Below the pieces are notes generated by a model. The model had not been told where the DNA came from, searched no databases, and saw only the letters and a list, made by a program, of their open reading frames with translations. The position numbers and the translations under genes were made by a program. 64,000 bases of DNA, from the NCBI GenBank assembly GCA_903845115.1, contig CAIMWE010000022.1, positions 102,510 to 166,509 of the forward strand. The letters are read 5' to 3'. Each line of letters opens with the position of its first letter. Positions within the stretch are counted from its first letter, which is position 1. Origin of the DNA: an uncultured Acidobacteriota bacterium (GTDB lineage Bacteria; Acidobacteriota; Thermoanaerobaculia; UBA5066). This document shows positions 55,073 through 63,168 of the stretch, piece after piece.

Positions 55073-55807
55073 GTGATACTTTTCACAAAGTTGGGGCGGT
55101 CGTCAACCCTCTTCGCAGGGACAAATCCCTCATTTTCGGCAGCGGCCCTCGTTCCGGCGTTTCAGTGCGCGGGGACGGTGGGGGCTGTCGTGAAGGGACT
55201 GCGTTCGCACGTCAGGACGGTCCTCGTGGTCGACGACGGTAGCGGGGACGGCACGGCCGAGGAGGCGTTCCGCGCGGGGGCCGTCGTCCTGGTGCGGAAG
55301 GTGAACGGCGGAAAGGGAACCGCCGTCCGCCAGGCGCTCTCCCTCCTCCTCCCCTGCGCCTTCACGCACGTCGCCTTCGTCGATGGGGACGGGCAGCACG
55401 ACCCCGGCGACCTTCCGGCGCTCCTCGACGCCGCGCGCGAGGGGGCCGACTTCGTCATCGGGTCGCGGCTCGGGAGCCGCGGGGAGATGCCGGCCAAGAA
55501 CTTCATCGCGAACGCGACGGGAGACCGGATCCTCTCGCGCATGACCGGCCTCGAGGTGGAGGACGGACAGTCGGGGTACCGGGTGGTCTCGGCGGAGCTC
55601 CTCCGGCCCCTGAAGCTCGCCTCGCGCCGCTACGCGATCGAGAACGAGATCCTGATCAAGGCCTCGCCCCGGGTCCGGAGGCTCGCCGTCGTCCCGATCC
55701 GGTCGATCTACGGCGACGGCCGCCGCCACTACCGGCCGTTCCGCGACACGTGGGTCACCTCCTGGCTCTCCGTCCACTTCAAGACCCTGGGAAGCGACCG
55801 GTCGTGA
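55073..55807 (+). CDS. Family 2 glycosyltransferase (DPM1/dolichyl-phosphate-mannose-synthase-like)
   Basis: Up to 244 aa. GT-A fold: ALVPAFQCAGTV, nucleotide-binding VVDDGSGDGT, catalytic DGDGQHDPGDL, then FVIGSRLGSRGEMP and the DGQSGYRVVSAELL segment. No TM helix, so it is the soluble, short form that adds a sugar to a polyprenyl-phosphate. The start is unclear: GTG 55073 leaves only 9 bp to divergent nuoA and covers its promoter; TTG 55091 or a non-standard start just before the core is equally likely. The stop overlaps the deacetylase (GTGA), opening a six-gene unit. Confidence 0.85.
   Translation: MILFTKLGRSSTLFAGTNPSFSAAALVPAFQCAGTVGAVVKGLRSHVRTVLVVDDGSGDGTAEEAFRAGAVVLVRKVNGGKGTAVRQALSLLLPCAFTHVAFVDGDGQHDPGDLPALLDAAREGADFVIGSRLGSRGEMPAKNFIANATGDRILSRMTGLEVEDGQSGYRVVSAELLRPLKLASRRYAIENEILIKASPRVRRLAVVPIRSIYGDGRRHYRPFRDTWVTSWLSVHFKTLGSDRS
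55078..55106 (-). promoter_or_regulatory. Candidate promoter of the nuo operon
   Basis: Minus strand TTGACG (55106-55101), 17-bp spacer, AAAAGT (55083-55078). The -35 is good, the -10 only fair. Transcription would start about 7-8 bases before the nuoA ATG. It overlaps the 5' end assigned to the divergent glycosyltransferase. Confidence 0.4.
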
Positions 55808-56664
55808 GCGTCCCCCGGCAGCCGGATCCGATCCTGACGGTCGACGTGGAGGAGTGGTTCCACGTCTGCGGGCACCCCGGATACGCCGACGTGGCCGCCT
55901 GGTCCGGGATGACCTCGCGCGTCGGCCCCTGCGTCGACATGCTCCTCGACCTGCTGGACGGGAGCGGCTCGCGGGCCACCTTCTTCGTCCTCGGGTGGGT
56001 CGCGCGCAGCCACCCCGGCCTCGTCCGGAGGATCGCCGACGCCGGGCACGAGATCGGCTGCCACGGCGACCTCCACCGCCGCGTCTTCGAGATGGGCCTC
56101 GACGAGTTCCGCGAGGACGTCCGGAGGGCGAAGGGGGTGCTGGAGCAGCAGGCGGGCGCGCCGGTCACCTCGTTCCGCGCCCCGGAGTGGTCGATGCGCT
56201 CGGCCTCGAACCCGGCCCTCGCGGTCCTGGTCGAGGAAGGGTTCCGGCTCGACTCCTCGCTCGTCGCCGCCCCGCCGGTGGGGGAGATCTCGAACCCGTC
56301 CCGCCCCGCCCTGCTCCAGACCTCAGCGGGGCCGATCCTGGAGGTCCCCACTCTTTCCGGGAGCTTCTTCTTCCGGCGCGCCATCCTGGGGGGCGGCGTC
56401 TGCTCGCGCCTCTCGCGCTTCTCCCGGGTGGAGGCGCTCATGGCCAGGGAGATGCGGTCCGGAGTCGCTCCGGTCCTCTACCTCCACCCGTGGGAGCTGG
56501 ACGAGAAGCACCCTCCGATGCGCCTCTCGGTCGTCGGGACCCTCGTCCACTTCGCCGGCCGCCTCCGGACGCGCGAGCGGCTCATCGAGCTGGTCGCGCG
56601 CTACCGGTTCGTCCCCATCTCCTCCGCCACGGCTTCGGTCCCGGCCGGCGGAGCGGCCCGGTGA
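55804..56664 (+). CDS. XrtA-type polysaccharide deacetylase (NodB fold)
   Basis: 286 aa, GTG 55804. Removes acetyl groups from exported polysaccharide. TVDVEEWFHVCG at the N-terminus carries the first Asp and is typical of deacetylases in exosortase-linked gene sets. The metal-binding HGDLH motif lies in HEIGCHGDLHRRVFEM, FRAPEWSM is motif 3, and LYLHPWEL is in the C-terminal part (DUF3473-like). No signal peptide, as usual in this subgroup. Overlaps its neighbours on both sides. Confidence 0.88.
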   Translation: MSVPRQPDPILTVDVEEWFHVCGHPGYADVAAWSGMTSRVGPCVDMLLDLLDGSGSRATFFVLGWVARSHPGLVRRIADAGHEIGCHGDLHRRVFEMGLDEFREDVRRAKGVLEQQAGAPVTSFRAPEWSMRSASNPALAVLVEEGFRLDSSLVAAPPVGEISNPSRPALLQTSAGPILEVPTLSGSFFFRRAILGGGVCSRLSRFSRVEALMAREMRSGVAPVLYLHPWELDEKHPPMRLSVVGTLVHFAGRLRTRERLIELVARYRFVPISSATASVPAGGAAR

Positions 56665-57593
56665 GCGGCTTCGCGGCGCTCTTCCCGGGCCAGCTCTCCG
56701 AGAAGGCCGGGATGGGCGAGGCCCTCGCCGGGGTTCACCCGTCCGTCGGGGAGTACTTCGACGAGGTCTCCCGCAGGAGCGGAATCGACCTCCGTTCCAC
56801 CTTCTTCGGGGCCGGGAGCCCCGCGCTCCACGACGACCTCCCGGCGCAGGTCGGCGTCTTCGCCGTCTCGGTCGCCGTCCTCGACGTCCTCCGGCGCGAG
56901 CACGGCCTCTGGCCAGCCGCGGTGGCGGGCTACAGCCTCGGCACCTACGCCGCCCTGGTGGCGGCGGGGTCCCTCGACCGGTGGGACGCCCTGGAGGTGA
57001 TCCTGGAGGTCGAGCGGCGCCTCCACGACGCGCGGCCCGAGGGGGGGATGGGGTTCGTCATCGGCCTCCCCGCGGCCGAGGTGGAGAGCGTGCTGCGGTC
57101 GATCGCGCCCGAGACGGAGCTCTCGATCGGGAACCGGAACGCCCCCAACCAGGTCGTCGTCACCGGCACCGGGGAGGCCCTGACCGCCGCCCTGGAGCGG
57201 CTCGCGCCGCGGGCGCTCCGGACCGGCCGCCTCCCGGTCGCCTGGCCGATGCACTCGGCGCTTCTGCGGCCGGTCGCTGAACGGGTGGAGGCGTTCGTCC
57301 GGGAGAGGGTGCCGGTGGCGGCGCCCTCGAGGGCCCGGCTCTTCGCCCCGATGCTGGGGCGCGAGGTGGGCTCCGCCGCCGAGGCGGCCGACGTCCTGGC
57401 CCGCCAGGTGGCATGCCCGTCCGACTGGGAAGGGGCGGTCCGCGCCGTGGCATCCTCCGGCCACCGGGAGTTCGTCGAAGCGGGGCCGGGCGACGCCCTG
57501 GCGCGCATGCTGCGCTGGACGGTCCGCGACGCCAGGGCCCATGTCGCGGAGAGCCCGGAGACGATCGACCGCTTCGTGGCGGGGAGGAAATGA
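56661..57593 (+). CDS. FabD-like ACP acyltransferase
   Basis: 310 aa, GTG overlapping the deacetylase stop (GTGA). Alpha/beta hydrolase-type malonyl- or acyl-CoA:ACP transferase: FPGQLSEKAGMG, nucleophile GYSLG (the common His before Ser is Tyr here), PMHSALLRPV with the catalytic His, and EAGPGDALARM. The main fabD is presumably elsewhere. The change from GHSLG to GYSLG suggests a different acyl donor or pace. Member of the glycosyl/acyl cassette. Confidence 0.85.
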   Translation: MSGFAALFPGQLSEKAGMGEALAGVHPSVGEYFDEVSRRSGIDLRSTFFGAGSPALHDDLPAQVGVFAVSVAVLDVLRREHGLWPAAVAGYSLGTYAALVAAGSLDRWDALEVILEVERRLHDARPEGGMGFVIGLPAAEVESVLRSIAPETELSIGNRNAPNQVVVTGTGEALTAALERLAPRALRTGRLPVAWPMHSALLRPVAERVEAFVRERVPVAAPSRARLFAPMLGREVGSAAEAADVLARQVACPSDWEGAVRAVASSGHREFVEAGPGDALARMLRWTVRDARAHVAESPETIDRFVAGRK

Positions 57594-58345
57594 ACGTGAG
57601 CGAGAGCGAGAGACAGCGGGTCGCCGTGGTGACCGGAGCGTCGAGGGGGATCGGGCGGGCGGTGGCCGAGCGGCTCGCGGCCGACGGGTTCCACGCCGTC
57701 CTGACCTGCCGCACCGACATCGCCCGCGCCGAGGAGGCCGCGGCGGCCCTGCGCGCGGCTGGGCACAGCGCCGAGGCCGCCCAGGCCGACGTCGCTTCGG
57801 CCGAGGCCGTCACCGCCCTGATCGACCGGCTCGACGCCGAGCGGGAAGGGGTGGACGTCCTCGTCAACAACGCGGCCCAGGTGAAGAATGGCCTCTTCGC
57901 CCTGATGCCGACGGCCGACTGGAACTCCGTGATGGAGACGGCGATGGGCGGGACCTTCAGGATGTCCAAGGGGGTGATCCGCGGGATGCTCCGGCGCCGC
58001 TGGGGCCGGATCGTCAACGTCTCCTCCCTCGCGGGCCTCGTCGGGAGCGCCGGCCAGACCAACTACTCGGCGGCGAAGGGGGCGATCGTCGCCTTCACGA
58101 AGTCGCTCGCCACGGAGACGGGCCCGTACGGCGTCACTGTCAACTGCGTGGCCCCGGGCTTCGTCGAGACCGAGATGATCAGCTTCATGAGCGCCGAGGT
58201 CAGGGCCGACTTCCTGAAGAGGATCCCGGCGAAGCGCTTCGGCGCTCCCGAGGACATCTCCCCTCTCGTCTCGTTCCTCTGCACCGACGGGGCGGCCTAC
58301 CTCTCCGGCCAGACCATCCGGGTGGACGGCGGCTTCGCCGGGTAG
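57590..58345 (+). CDS. FabG-like 3-oxoacyl-ACP reductase (SDR)
   Basis: 251 aa. ATG overlaps the previous stop (ATGA) with GGGGAGGAA upstream. NADP-binding TGASRGIGR, structural NNAAQ, catalytic Ser in NVSSLAG and NYSAAKGA (Tyr and Lys), and the IRVDGGFAG end are textbook FabG/SDR. In context it reduces a 3-oxoacyl-ACP carried by the ACP at 58422. Confidence 0.9.
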   Translation: MNVSESERQRVAVVTGASRGIGRAVAERLAADGFHAVLTCRTDIARAEEAAAALRAAGHSAEAAQADVASAEAVTALIDRLDAEREGVDVLVNNAAQVKNGLFALMPTADWNSVMETAMGGTFRMSKGVIRGMLRRRWGRIVNVSSLAGLVGSAGQTNYSAAKGAIVAFTKSLATETGPYGVTVNCVAPGFVETEMISFMSAEVRADFLKRIPAKRFGAPEDISPLVSFLCTDGAAYLSGQTIRVDGGFAG

Positions 58346-58375
58346 CGGGGTACTTAGAGGCGCCGCCCGGAACGG

Positions 58376-58381
58376 TATTAT
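58376..58381 (+). promoter_or_regulatory. Candidate -10 of the ACP gene
   Basis: TATTAT in the 76-bp gap between the reductase and ACP genes; no good -35. It would give the abundant carrier protein its own transcript with a leader of about 34 bases containing GAGGAGAGAG. Confidence 0.35.
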
Positions 58382-58421
58382 CCTGCGGGCGAGGGTGCCG
58401 GCCGGCACGAGGAGAGAGAAA

Positions 58422-58688
58422 TTGGAACAGGCTGAATTGAAGGTCCGCGTCAAGGAACTGATCGTCCGTCAGCTGAAGCTCGAGGTCGCTCCGGATTCGA
58501 TCAAGGACGGGGCGCCCCTGTTCGGAGAGAGCGCCGAGGGCCTGGGCCTCGACTCGATCGACGCGCTGGAGCTGGTCCTCGGGGTGGAGAAGGAGTTCGG
58601 GATCAAGGTCCAGGACGAGGAGGTCGGCGTGAAGGCCTTCGCCTCCGTCGACGCCCTCTGCGAGTTCATCCGGTCCAAGGCCGCCTGA
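58422..58688 (+). CDS. Acyl carrier protein
   Basis: 88 aa from TTG 58422, with GAGGAGAGAGAAA upstream; a GTG at 58395 would add nine residues without a site. The phosphopantetheine Ser is in GLGLDSIDALELV, with the acidic helix around it. Helix I is RVKELIVRQLKLEV. It differs from housekeeping AcpP by ending FIRSKAA and lacks the usual QVK... tail. It carries the acyl chain processed by the neighbouring enzymes. Confidence 0.9.
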   Translation: MEQAELKVRVKELIVRQLKLEVAPDSIKDGAPLFGESAEGLGLDSIDALELVLGVEKEFGIKVQDEEVGVKAFASVDALCEFIRSKAA

Positions 58689-58698
58689 CCGAGCCGTC

Positions 58699-59109
58699 TT
58701 GGCCCTCGAGCCGCTCCCCCACGTCTACCCGTTCCGGTTCGTCGACCGGGTCGTGGAGGTGACGGGGCCGGCCTCGGGGAGGGTCCGGGCGGCGGTGACG
58801 GCGGGGCAGCGCTGTCCGGCCTACGCCCTCCCGGGGACGCTCTGCGAGATGCTCGCCCAGGCGGTCCTCCTGATCGAAGGGGGGGACGCGGACCTGGGGC
58901 GGAGCGGGTTCCTGGCCGGAATCTCGGATTTCCAGGTCGATCGGCTGCCCGATCCGGGGGACCTCCTGACGATCGACGTCCGGCTCGCCGGGCGGCTCGG
59001 CGCGGCGGTCAAGTTCGAGGGGGAGATCACGGACGACACCGGCCGGAAGGTGGCCTCGGGGGCGCTCACCGTCAGGAAGGGAACCGCCCCGCCCCCATCC
59101 CCGCCCTGA
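58699..59109 (+). CDS. FabZ-like hot-dog dehydratase
   Basis: 136 aa, TTG 58699, 10 bp after the ACP. LPHVYPFRFVDRVVEV holds the catalytic His and ALPGTLCEMLAQAVLL the Glu at the FabZ positions, so it is probably an active dehydratase, not a thioesterase. FLAGISDFQVDRLPDPGD is the middle region. It is a paralogue of the true fabZ at 13854. Ends the cassette; the C-terminus is Pro-rich. Confidence 0.82.
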   Translation: MALEPLPHVYPFRFVDRVVEVTGPASGRVRAAVTAGQRCPAYALPGTLCEMLAQAVLLIEGGDADLGRSGFLAGISDFQVDRLPDPGDLLTIDVRLAGRLGAAVKFEGEITDDTGRKVASGALTVRKGTAPPPSPP

Positions 59110-59117
59110 CCTCGGCG

Positions 59118-59146
59118 TTGACGGCAGCGCGGTTCCAACCTATTCT
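59118..59146 (+). promoter_or_regulatory. Promoter of tRNA-Leu
   Basis: TTGACG (59118-59123), 17-bp spacer, TATTCT (59141-59146). The predicted start lies about 7 bases before the tRNA's first base. Confidence 0.6.
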
Positions 59147-59159
59147 TCGCCCCCCGCGT

Positions 59160-59247
59160 GCGAAAGTGGCGGAATTGGTAGACGCGCAAGGCTCAGGACC
59201 TTGTGGACTCAACATCCGTGGGGGTTCGAGTCCCCCCTTTCGCACCA
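59160..59247 (+). tRNA. tRNA-Leu (CAG)
   Basis: 88 nt with encoded CCA. Acceptor GCGAAAG pairs with CTTTCGC; the anticodon stem is CAAGG/CCTTG with loop CTCAGGA, giving anticodon CAG. A long variable arm (class II, tRNA-Leu) and a T-arm GGGGG-TTCGAGT-CCCCC follow. All arms close. Decodes CUG. Confidence 0.97.
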
Positions 59248-59370
59248 TGGAATTTCCCCTGGGCTCGCCCGGGCGCGGAGTTCTCCCGGTAGACTTGGGC
59301 GGCCGGGAATCGTCTTCTCGAACCCGAATCCACCTCCCGTCCCAACACCCTGAAAGAACCGAAGGAATCG

Positions 59371-61746
59371 TTGACTAGCAAGGAACTCGACCGACCCGTC
59401 CGGGAGGCGCTCTCGGAGCGCGGCTCCCGCCTCCTCCCCTTTTCCGACCTCTCGCGGAAGGTCCTCGGCCCCGATGCCGACCCCGCCCAGGTCGAGACGC
59501 TGCGCCAGCGCCTGGAGCACCTCGAGCGGACGGGCGTCGTCGTCCGGGTCCGCGGCGAGAAGCTCTCCCTGATCGAGTACACGAACTTCAAGGCCGGCAC
59601 CCTCGCTGTCCGCGGCGAGAGCAAGGGCTTCCTCCTGTCGGGGGACCGGGCCATCCCCGACACCCCGATCGCCAGGGGAGGGCTCGCCAGCGCCCTCGAC
59701 GGCGACTTCGTCCTGGTCCGGGTGGAGAAGGCGAAGGCGGAAAAGGGGAGGGGGCCGCGGAACCCGCGCGCCCCCCGCGAGATGGGGACCGTCGTGAAGG
59801 TCCTCGTCCGCCGCCGCGACACCCTGGTCGGCAAGATCGCGCGCGGCCCGGACGGCACCGTCGTCGTCCCGTTCGACACGAAGATCGACGCCCGCTTCCG
59901 CGTCCCGGACGGGAAGGACCTCGATGCGCCCGAAGGGGTCTTCGTCGACGCCCGGATCGTCGCCTGGCCCGACGAGGAGCGGCTCGCCCTCGCCGAGGTG
60001 ATCGAGGTGATCGGCTTCGAGGGGGACCCCGGAGTCGACGTGGAGGTCGTCTCCCGGAAGTGGGCGCTCCCGCGCGTCTTCTCCGAGGCCGCGCTCGCCG
60101 AGTCCGAGGCGGCCGCCCGCGAGGTGGTGGGGGACGAGCGCCGCGAGCGCGCCGACTACACCGCCCGGACCATCGTCACGATCGACGGCGAGACCGCGCG
60201 CGACTTCGACGACGCCATCGAGGCCGAGGAGCTGCCGGGTGGCGGCTTCCGGGTCGGCATCCACATCGCCGACGTCTCGCACTACGTCCGTCCCGGAATG
60301 GCCCTCGACGCCGACGCCTTCGAGCGGGGGACCTCGGTCTACTTCCCCGACCGGGCGATCCCGATGCTCCCCGAGCGCCTCTCGAACGACCTCTGCTCGC
60401 TCCGGCCGGACGAGGAGCGGCGGACGGTTTCCGCCATCCTGACCCTCGACACGTCGGGCGAGCCGGTGAAAGCGGAGTTCACCCGCAGCCTCATCCGCTC
60501 GAAGGCGCGGCTGACCTACAACTCCGTCGCAGAGCTGCTGGAGAAGGGGGATTCCGCCCTGCCGGAGGTCGCCCCGAACCTCGCTCCCGAGGTCCTCCCG
60601 ATGCTCCGTGTCGCCCGGCGGGCCGCCAAGCTCCTGTGGACGCGGCGCGAACGGCGCGGCTCCCTCGACTTCGACCTCCCCGACGCCGACCTGCTCCTGG
60701 GCGAGACGGGCGACGTCGTCGCCATCGTCAAGGCGGTGAGGAACGTGGCGCACCGGCTGATCGAGGAGTTCATGCTCGCCGCCAACGAGGCGGTGGCCAG
60801 GCACCTCCAGTTCATCCCCAGCCCGGCCCTCTACCGCGTCCACGACCGGCCCGACGACCGGAAGCTGGCCGACCTGCGCGCCGTTTTGGAGCCGCTCGGC
60901 TACCGCGTCCCGGACTCCGACGAGGAGGTCACCCCGGCCGTCTTCCAGTCCATCCTGGCGCAGGCCGAGGGGAAGCCCGAGGAGCGGTTCGTCTCCGACC
61001 TCGTCCTCCGGAGCCAGAAGAAGGCCCTCTACACCGAGGAGTGCCGCGGCCACTACGCCCTCGCGGCCCCCTACTACGCCCACTTCACCTCGCCGATCCG
61101 GCGGTACCCCGACCTCCTCGTCCACCGCGCCCTCGTGGAGTGGATCGCCCTCCGCCGTCCGCCCGAAGGAGAGGAGGCGGCGGGCAGGACCGCCTGGATG
61201 GCCGAGGCGGGGCCGCACTGCTCCAGCCGCGAGCGGCGCGCCGAGTCGGCCGAGCGCGAGGCGCTGGCCTGGAAGAAGTTCGTCTTCCTCCAGAAGCGGG
61301 TGGGGGACGAGTTCGACGCCTACATCTCGGCCGTCGTCCCGTTCGGCCTCTTCATCGTCCTCGAGGACCTCTACGTCGACGGCCTCGTGGCCATCGACAC
61401 CCTCGAGGACGACTTCTACCGCTTCGAGGAGGTGGACCACCGCCTCGTCGGCGCCACCAACGGCCGCGTCTTCCGCCTGGGGGACACCGTCCGCGTGAAG
61501 CTGATCATGGCCGACGCCGAGCGCCGGATGCTGGAGTTCGTCATGGCCGGCACGTCGAAGACCCCGCGCAGCGCGGTCCGCGCGGCGGCAATGGAGCGGG
61601 GCGGCGGCGGACGTCCCTCCCCGAGGCCCAGCGGCGGGAGTGCGGGCGGCGGCGGGAGCCGCGGCTCCGGCGGCCGGGGCCCCGGCGGGCGGGCCCACCC
61701 GGGCGGCGGATCCGGCGGCAGCGGCCGCCCCAGGAAAAGGCGATGA
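59371..61746 (+). CDS. rnr: Ribonuclease R
   Basis: 791 aa, TTG 59371 with GAAGGA upstream. 3'-5' exoribonuclease that degrades structured RNA. An N-terminal winged-helix region, two cold-shock-like domains (about residues 70-230), and the RNB catalytic domain (about 265-600) with TIDGETARDFDDAIEAEEL holding the metal-binding Asp. An S1 domain lies near 645-720. The last 50 residues are Gly/Arg/Ser/Pro-rich with RGG-like patterns, an RNA-binding or disordered tail longer than usual. The stop overlaps der (ATGA). Confidence 0.95.
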   Translation: MTSKELDRPVREALSERGSRLLPFSDLSRKVLGPDADPAQVETLRQRLEHLERTGVVVRVRGEKLSLIEYTNFKAGTLAVRGESKGFLLSGDRAIPDTPIARGGLASALDGDFVLVRVEKAKAEKGRGPRNPRAPREMGTVVKVLVRRRDTLVGKIARGPDGTVVVPFDTKIDARFRVPDGKDLDAPEGVFVDARIVAWPDEERLALAEVIEVIGFEGDPGVDVEVVSRKWALPRVFSEAALAESEAAAREVVGDERRERADYTARTIVTIDGETARDFDDAIEAEELPGGGFRVGIHIADVSHYVRPGMALDADAFERGTSVYFPDRAIPMLPERLSNDLCSLRPDEERRTVSAILTLDTSGEPVKAEFTRSLIRSKARLTYNSVAELLEKGDSALPEVAPNLAPEVLPMLRVARRAAKLLWTRRERRGSLDFDLPDADLLLGETGDVVAIVKAVRNVAHRLIEEFMLAANEAVARHLQFIPSPALYRVHDRPDDRKLADLRAVLEPLGYRVPDSDEEVTPAVFQSILAQAEGKPEERFVSDLVLRSQKKALYTEECRGHYALAAPYYAHFTSPIRRYPDLLVHRALVEWIALRRPPEGEEAAGRTAWMAEAGPHCSSRERRAESAEREALAWKKFVFLQKRVGDEFDAYISAVVPFGLFIVLEDLYVDGLVAIDTLEDDFYRFEEVDHRLVGATNGRVFRLGDTVRVKLIMADAERRMLEFVMAGTSKTPRSAVRAAAMERGGGGRPSPRPSGGSAGGGGSRGSGGRGPGGRAHPGGGSGGSGRPRKRR

Positions 61747-63092
61747 CCCGTCCCCCCGTCGTCACCGACGAGGCTCCCGCCCGTTTCCACGTCGTCCTCG
61801 TTGGGCGGCCGAACGTCGGGAAATCGGCCCTCTTCAACCGGCTCGCCGGCGCCCGCCGCGCCCTCGTCCACGACCGCCCCGGGATGACGCGCGACGTCCT
61901 CGAGGTGAACGCGAGGACCGGGTCGGGGCGGAGCTACCGCATCGTCGACACCGGCGGTCTCGACCTCGACGCCGCGGGCGGATTCGCGGCCTGGACCAGC
62001 GACCGCGCGCTCGCCGCCGTGGCGGACGCCTCCCTCCTCATCTTCGTCCTGGACGGCGTGGCGGGCCTCCTCCCGGAGGACCAGCGGCTAGGCAAGACCC
62101 TCCGCGCGCTGGGCAAGCCGGTCATCGTCGCCTGGAACAAGGCCGACACGCGCGAGGCCCAGGAGCGCGAGGGGGAAGCCACCGCCCTCGGTTTCGACCC
62201 GGTCATCACCGTCTCGGCCCTCCACGGCACCGGCGCGGACGAGCTGGACGACGCGATCGAGGCCTACCTCCCGGTCGACCTCGACCCCGAGACGCGGATC
62301 AACCCGCTTCCCCTCACGATCATCGGCCGGCCCAACGTCGGCAAGTCCTCGCTCGTCAACGCCCTCTCCGGGCGCGACAAGGTGATGGTCTCGGAGATCG
62401 CGGGGACCACGCGCGACGCGATCGACGTCGCCCTGGAAAAGGACGGGCGCCACTACCTCCTCGTCGACACGGCCGGCATCCGCCGCAAGGGGAAGACCGA
62501 GGACCCGGCCGAGAAGCTCTCGATCGTGGCGGCCCGGAAGGCGATGGAGCGCGCGAAGATCGCCGTCGTCGTCTTCGACGCCTCGGAAGGGGTGACCGCC
62601 CAGGACGCCCACATCACCGGCTACGCCGAGGAGGCGGGGCGGGGCATCCTCCTCGTCGCCAACAAGTGGGACCTGATCGAGGACGACCACGCCCGCGTCA
62701 AGGCGCTGCGTGACGAGGTCGCGGACCGCTTCTCCTTCGCCCGCGGCGCCCCGTTCCTGCCGGTCTCGTGCAAGACCGGCAAGAGCGTCGGGCGGATCCT
62801 CCCGGAGGCCGACGCGCTCGCGAAGCGGTTCGCCACGCAGCTCTCCACCGGCGAGCTGAACCGCCTTCTCCAGAAGGCGTTCGAGGAGCAGACGCCGCGG
62901 TCGAAGTCCGGGCGCACCATGCGGATCCGGTACGCCGTGCAGGTCGCCTCCAACCCGCCCCTCATCCGGCTCTTCGCCGACCGGGCCGAGCCGCTCCACT
63001 TCTCCTTCGAGCGCTACCTCCAGAACCGGATCCGCGAGAAGTGGAAGCTGGCTGGCGTCCCCCTGAAATTCGTCGTCAAGCCCGGCACCTGA
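61743..63092 (+). CDS. der: GTPase Der (EngA), ribosome assembly
   Basis: 449 aa. Two tandem G domains and a KH-like C-terminus; needed for 50S assembly. First G1 GRPNVGKSALFNRL near residue 21 with DTGGLD and NKAD; second G1 GRPNVGKSSLVNAL near residue 195 with GTTRDAID, DTAGI, and NKWDL. The C-terminal KH domain begins around TGELNRLL. Overlaps rnr. No gene follows for 76 bp. Confidence 0.97.
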   Translation: MTRPPVVTDEAPARFHVVLVGRPNVGKSALFNRLAGARRALVHDRPGMTRDVLEVNARTGSGRSYRIVDTGGLDLDAAGGFAAWTSDRALAAVADASLLIFVLDGVAGLLPEDQRLGKTLRALGKPVIVAWNKADTREAQEREGEATALGFDPVITVSALHGTGADELDDAIEAYLPVDLDPETRINPLPLTIIGRPNVGKSSLVNALSGRDKVMVSEIAGTTRDAIDVALEKDGRHYLLVDTAGIRRKGKTEDPAEKLSIVAARKAMERAKIAVVVFDASEGVTAQDAHITGYAEEAGRGILLVANKWDLIEDDHARVKALRDEVADRFSFARGAPFLPVSCKTGKSVGRILPEADALAKRFATQLSTGELNRLLQKAFEEQTPRSKSGRTMRIRYAVQVASNPPLIRLFADRAEPLHFSFERYLQNRIREKWKLAGVPLKFVVKPGT

Positions 63093-63116
63093 CGTTCCAA
63101 TCCCGCCGGCTTCGGG

Positions 63117-63142
63117 TAAACTGAGTCCCTGGAAGCGCTTCC
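63117..63142 (+). promoter_or_regulatory. Promoter and palindromic site upstream of the MerR gene
   Basis: TAAACT (63117-63122) with weak TTCCAA 16 bp upstream is a possible -10/-35. Nine bases downstream lies a perfect 12-bp palindrome GGAAGCGCTTCC (63131-63142), which would sit at about +2 to +14: a plausible operator for autoregulation. Confidence 0.4.
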
Positions 63143-63168
63143 TGGGCGCTTTCCCGTGGGAGGTTCTG

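Noticed and set aside
55073..55178. The first 20-odd codons of the glycosyltransferase as definite coding sequence
   Set aside because: The GTG start overlaps the probable nuo promoter and the residues do not resemble a GT2 N-terminus; kept as uncertain rather than asserted.
58699..59109. Thioesterase instead of dehydratase
   Set aside because: The His and Glu sit at FabZ positions (LPHVYPF; LPGTLCEML) and the gene follows an ACP, so dehydratase is the better call.
59248..59370. Intrinsic terminator after tRNA-Leu
   Set aside because: Only a weak CCTGGG/CCCGGG pairing with a G-U pair and no U-tract is seen.
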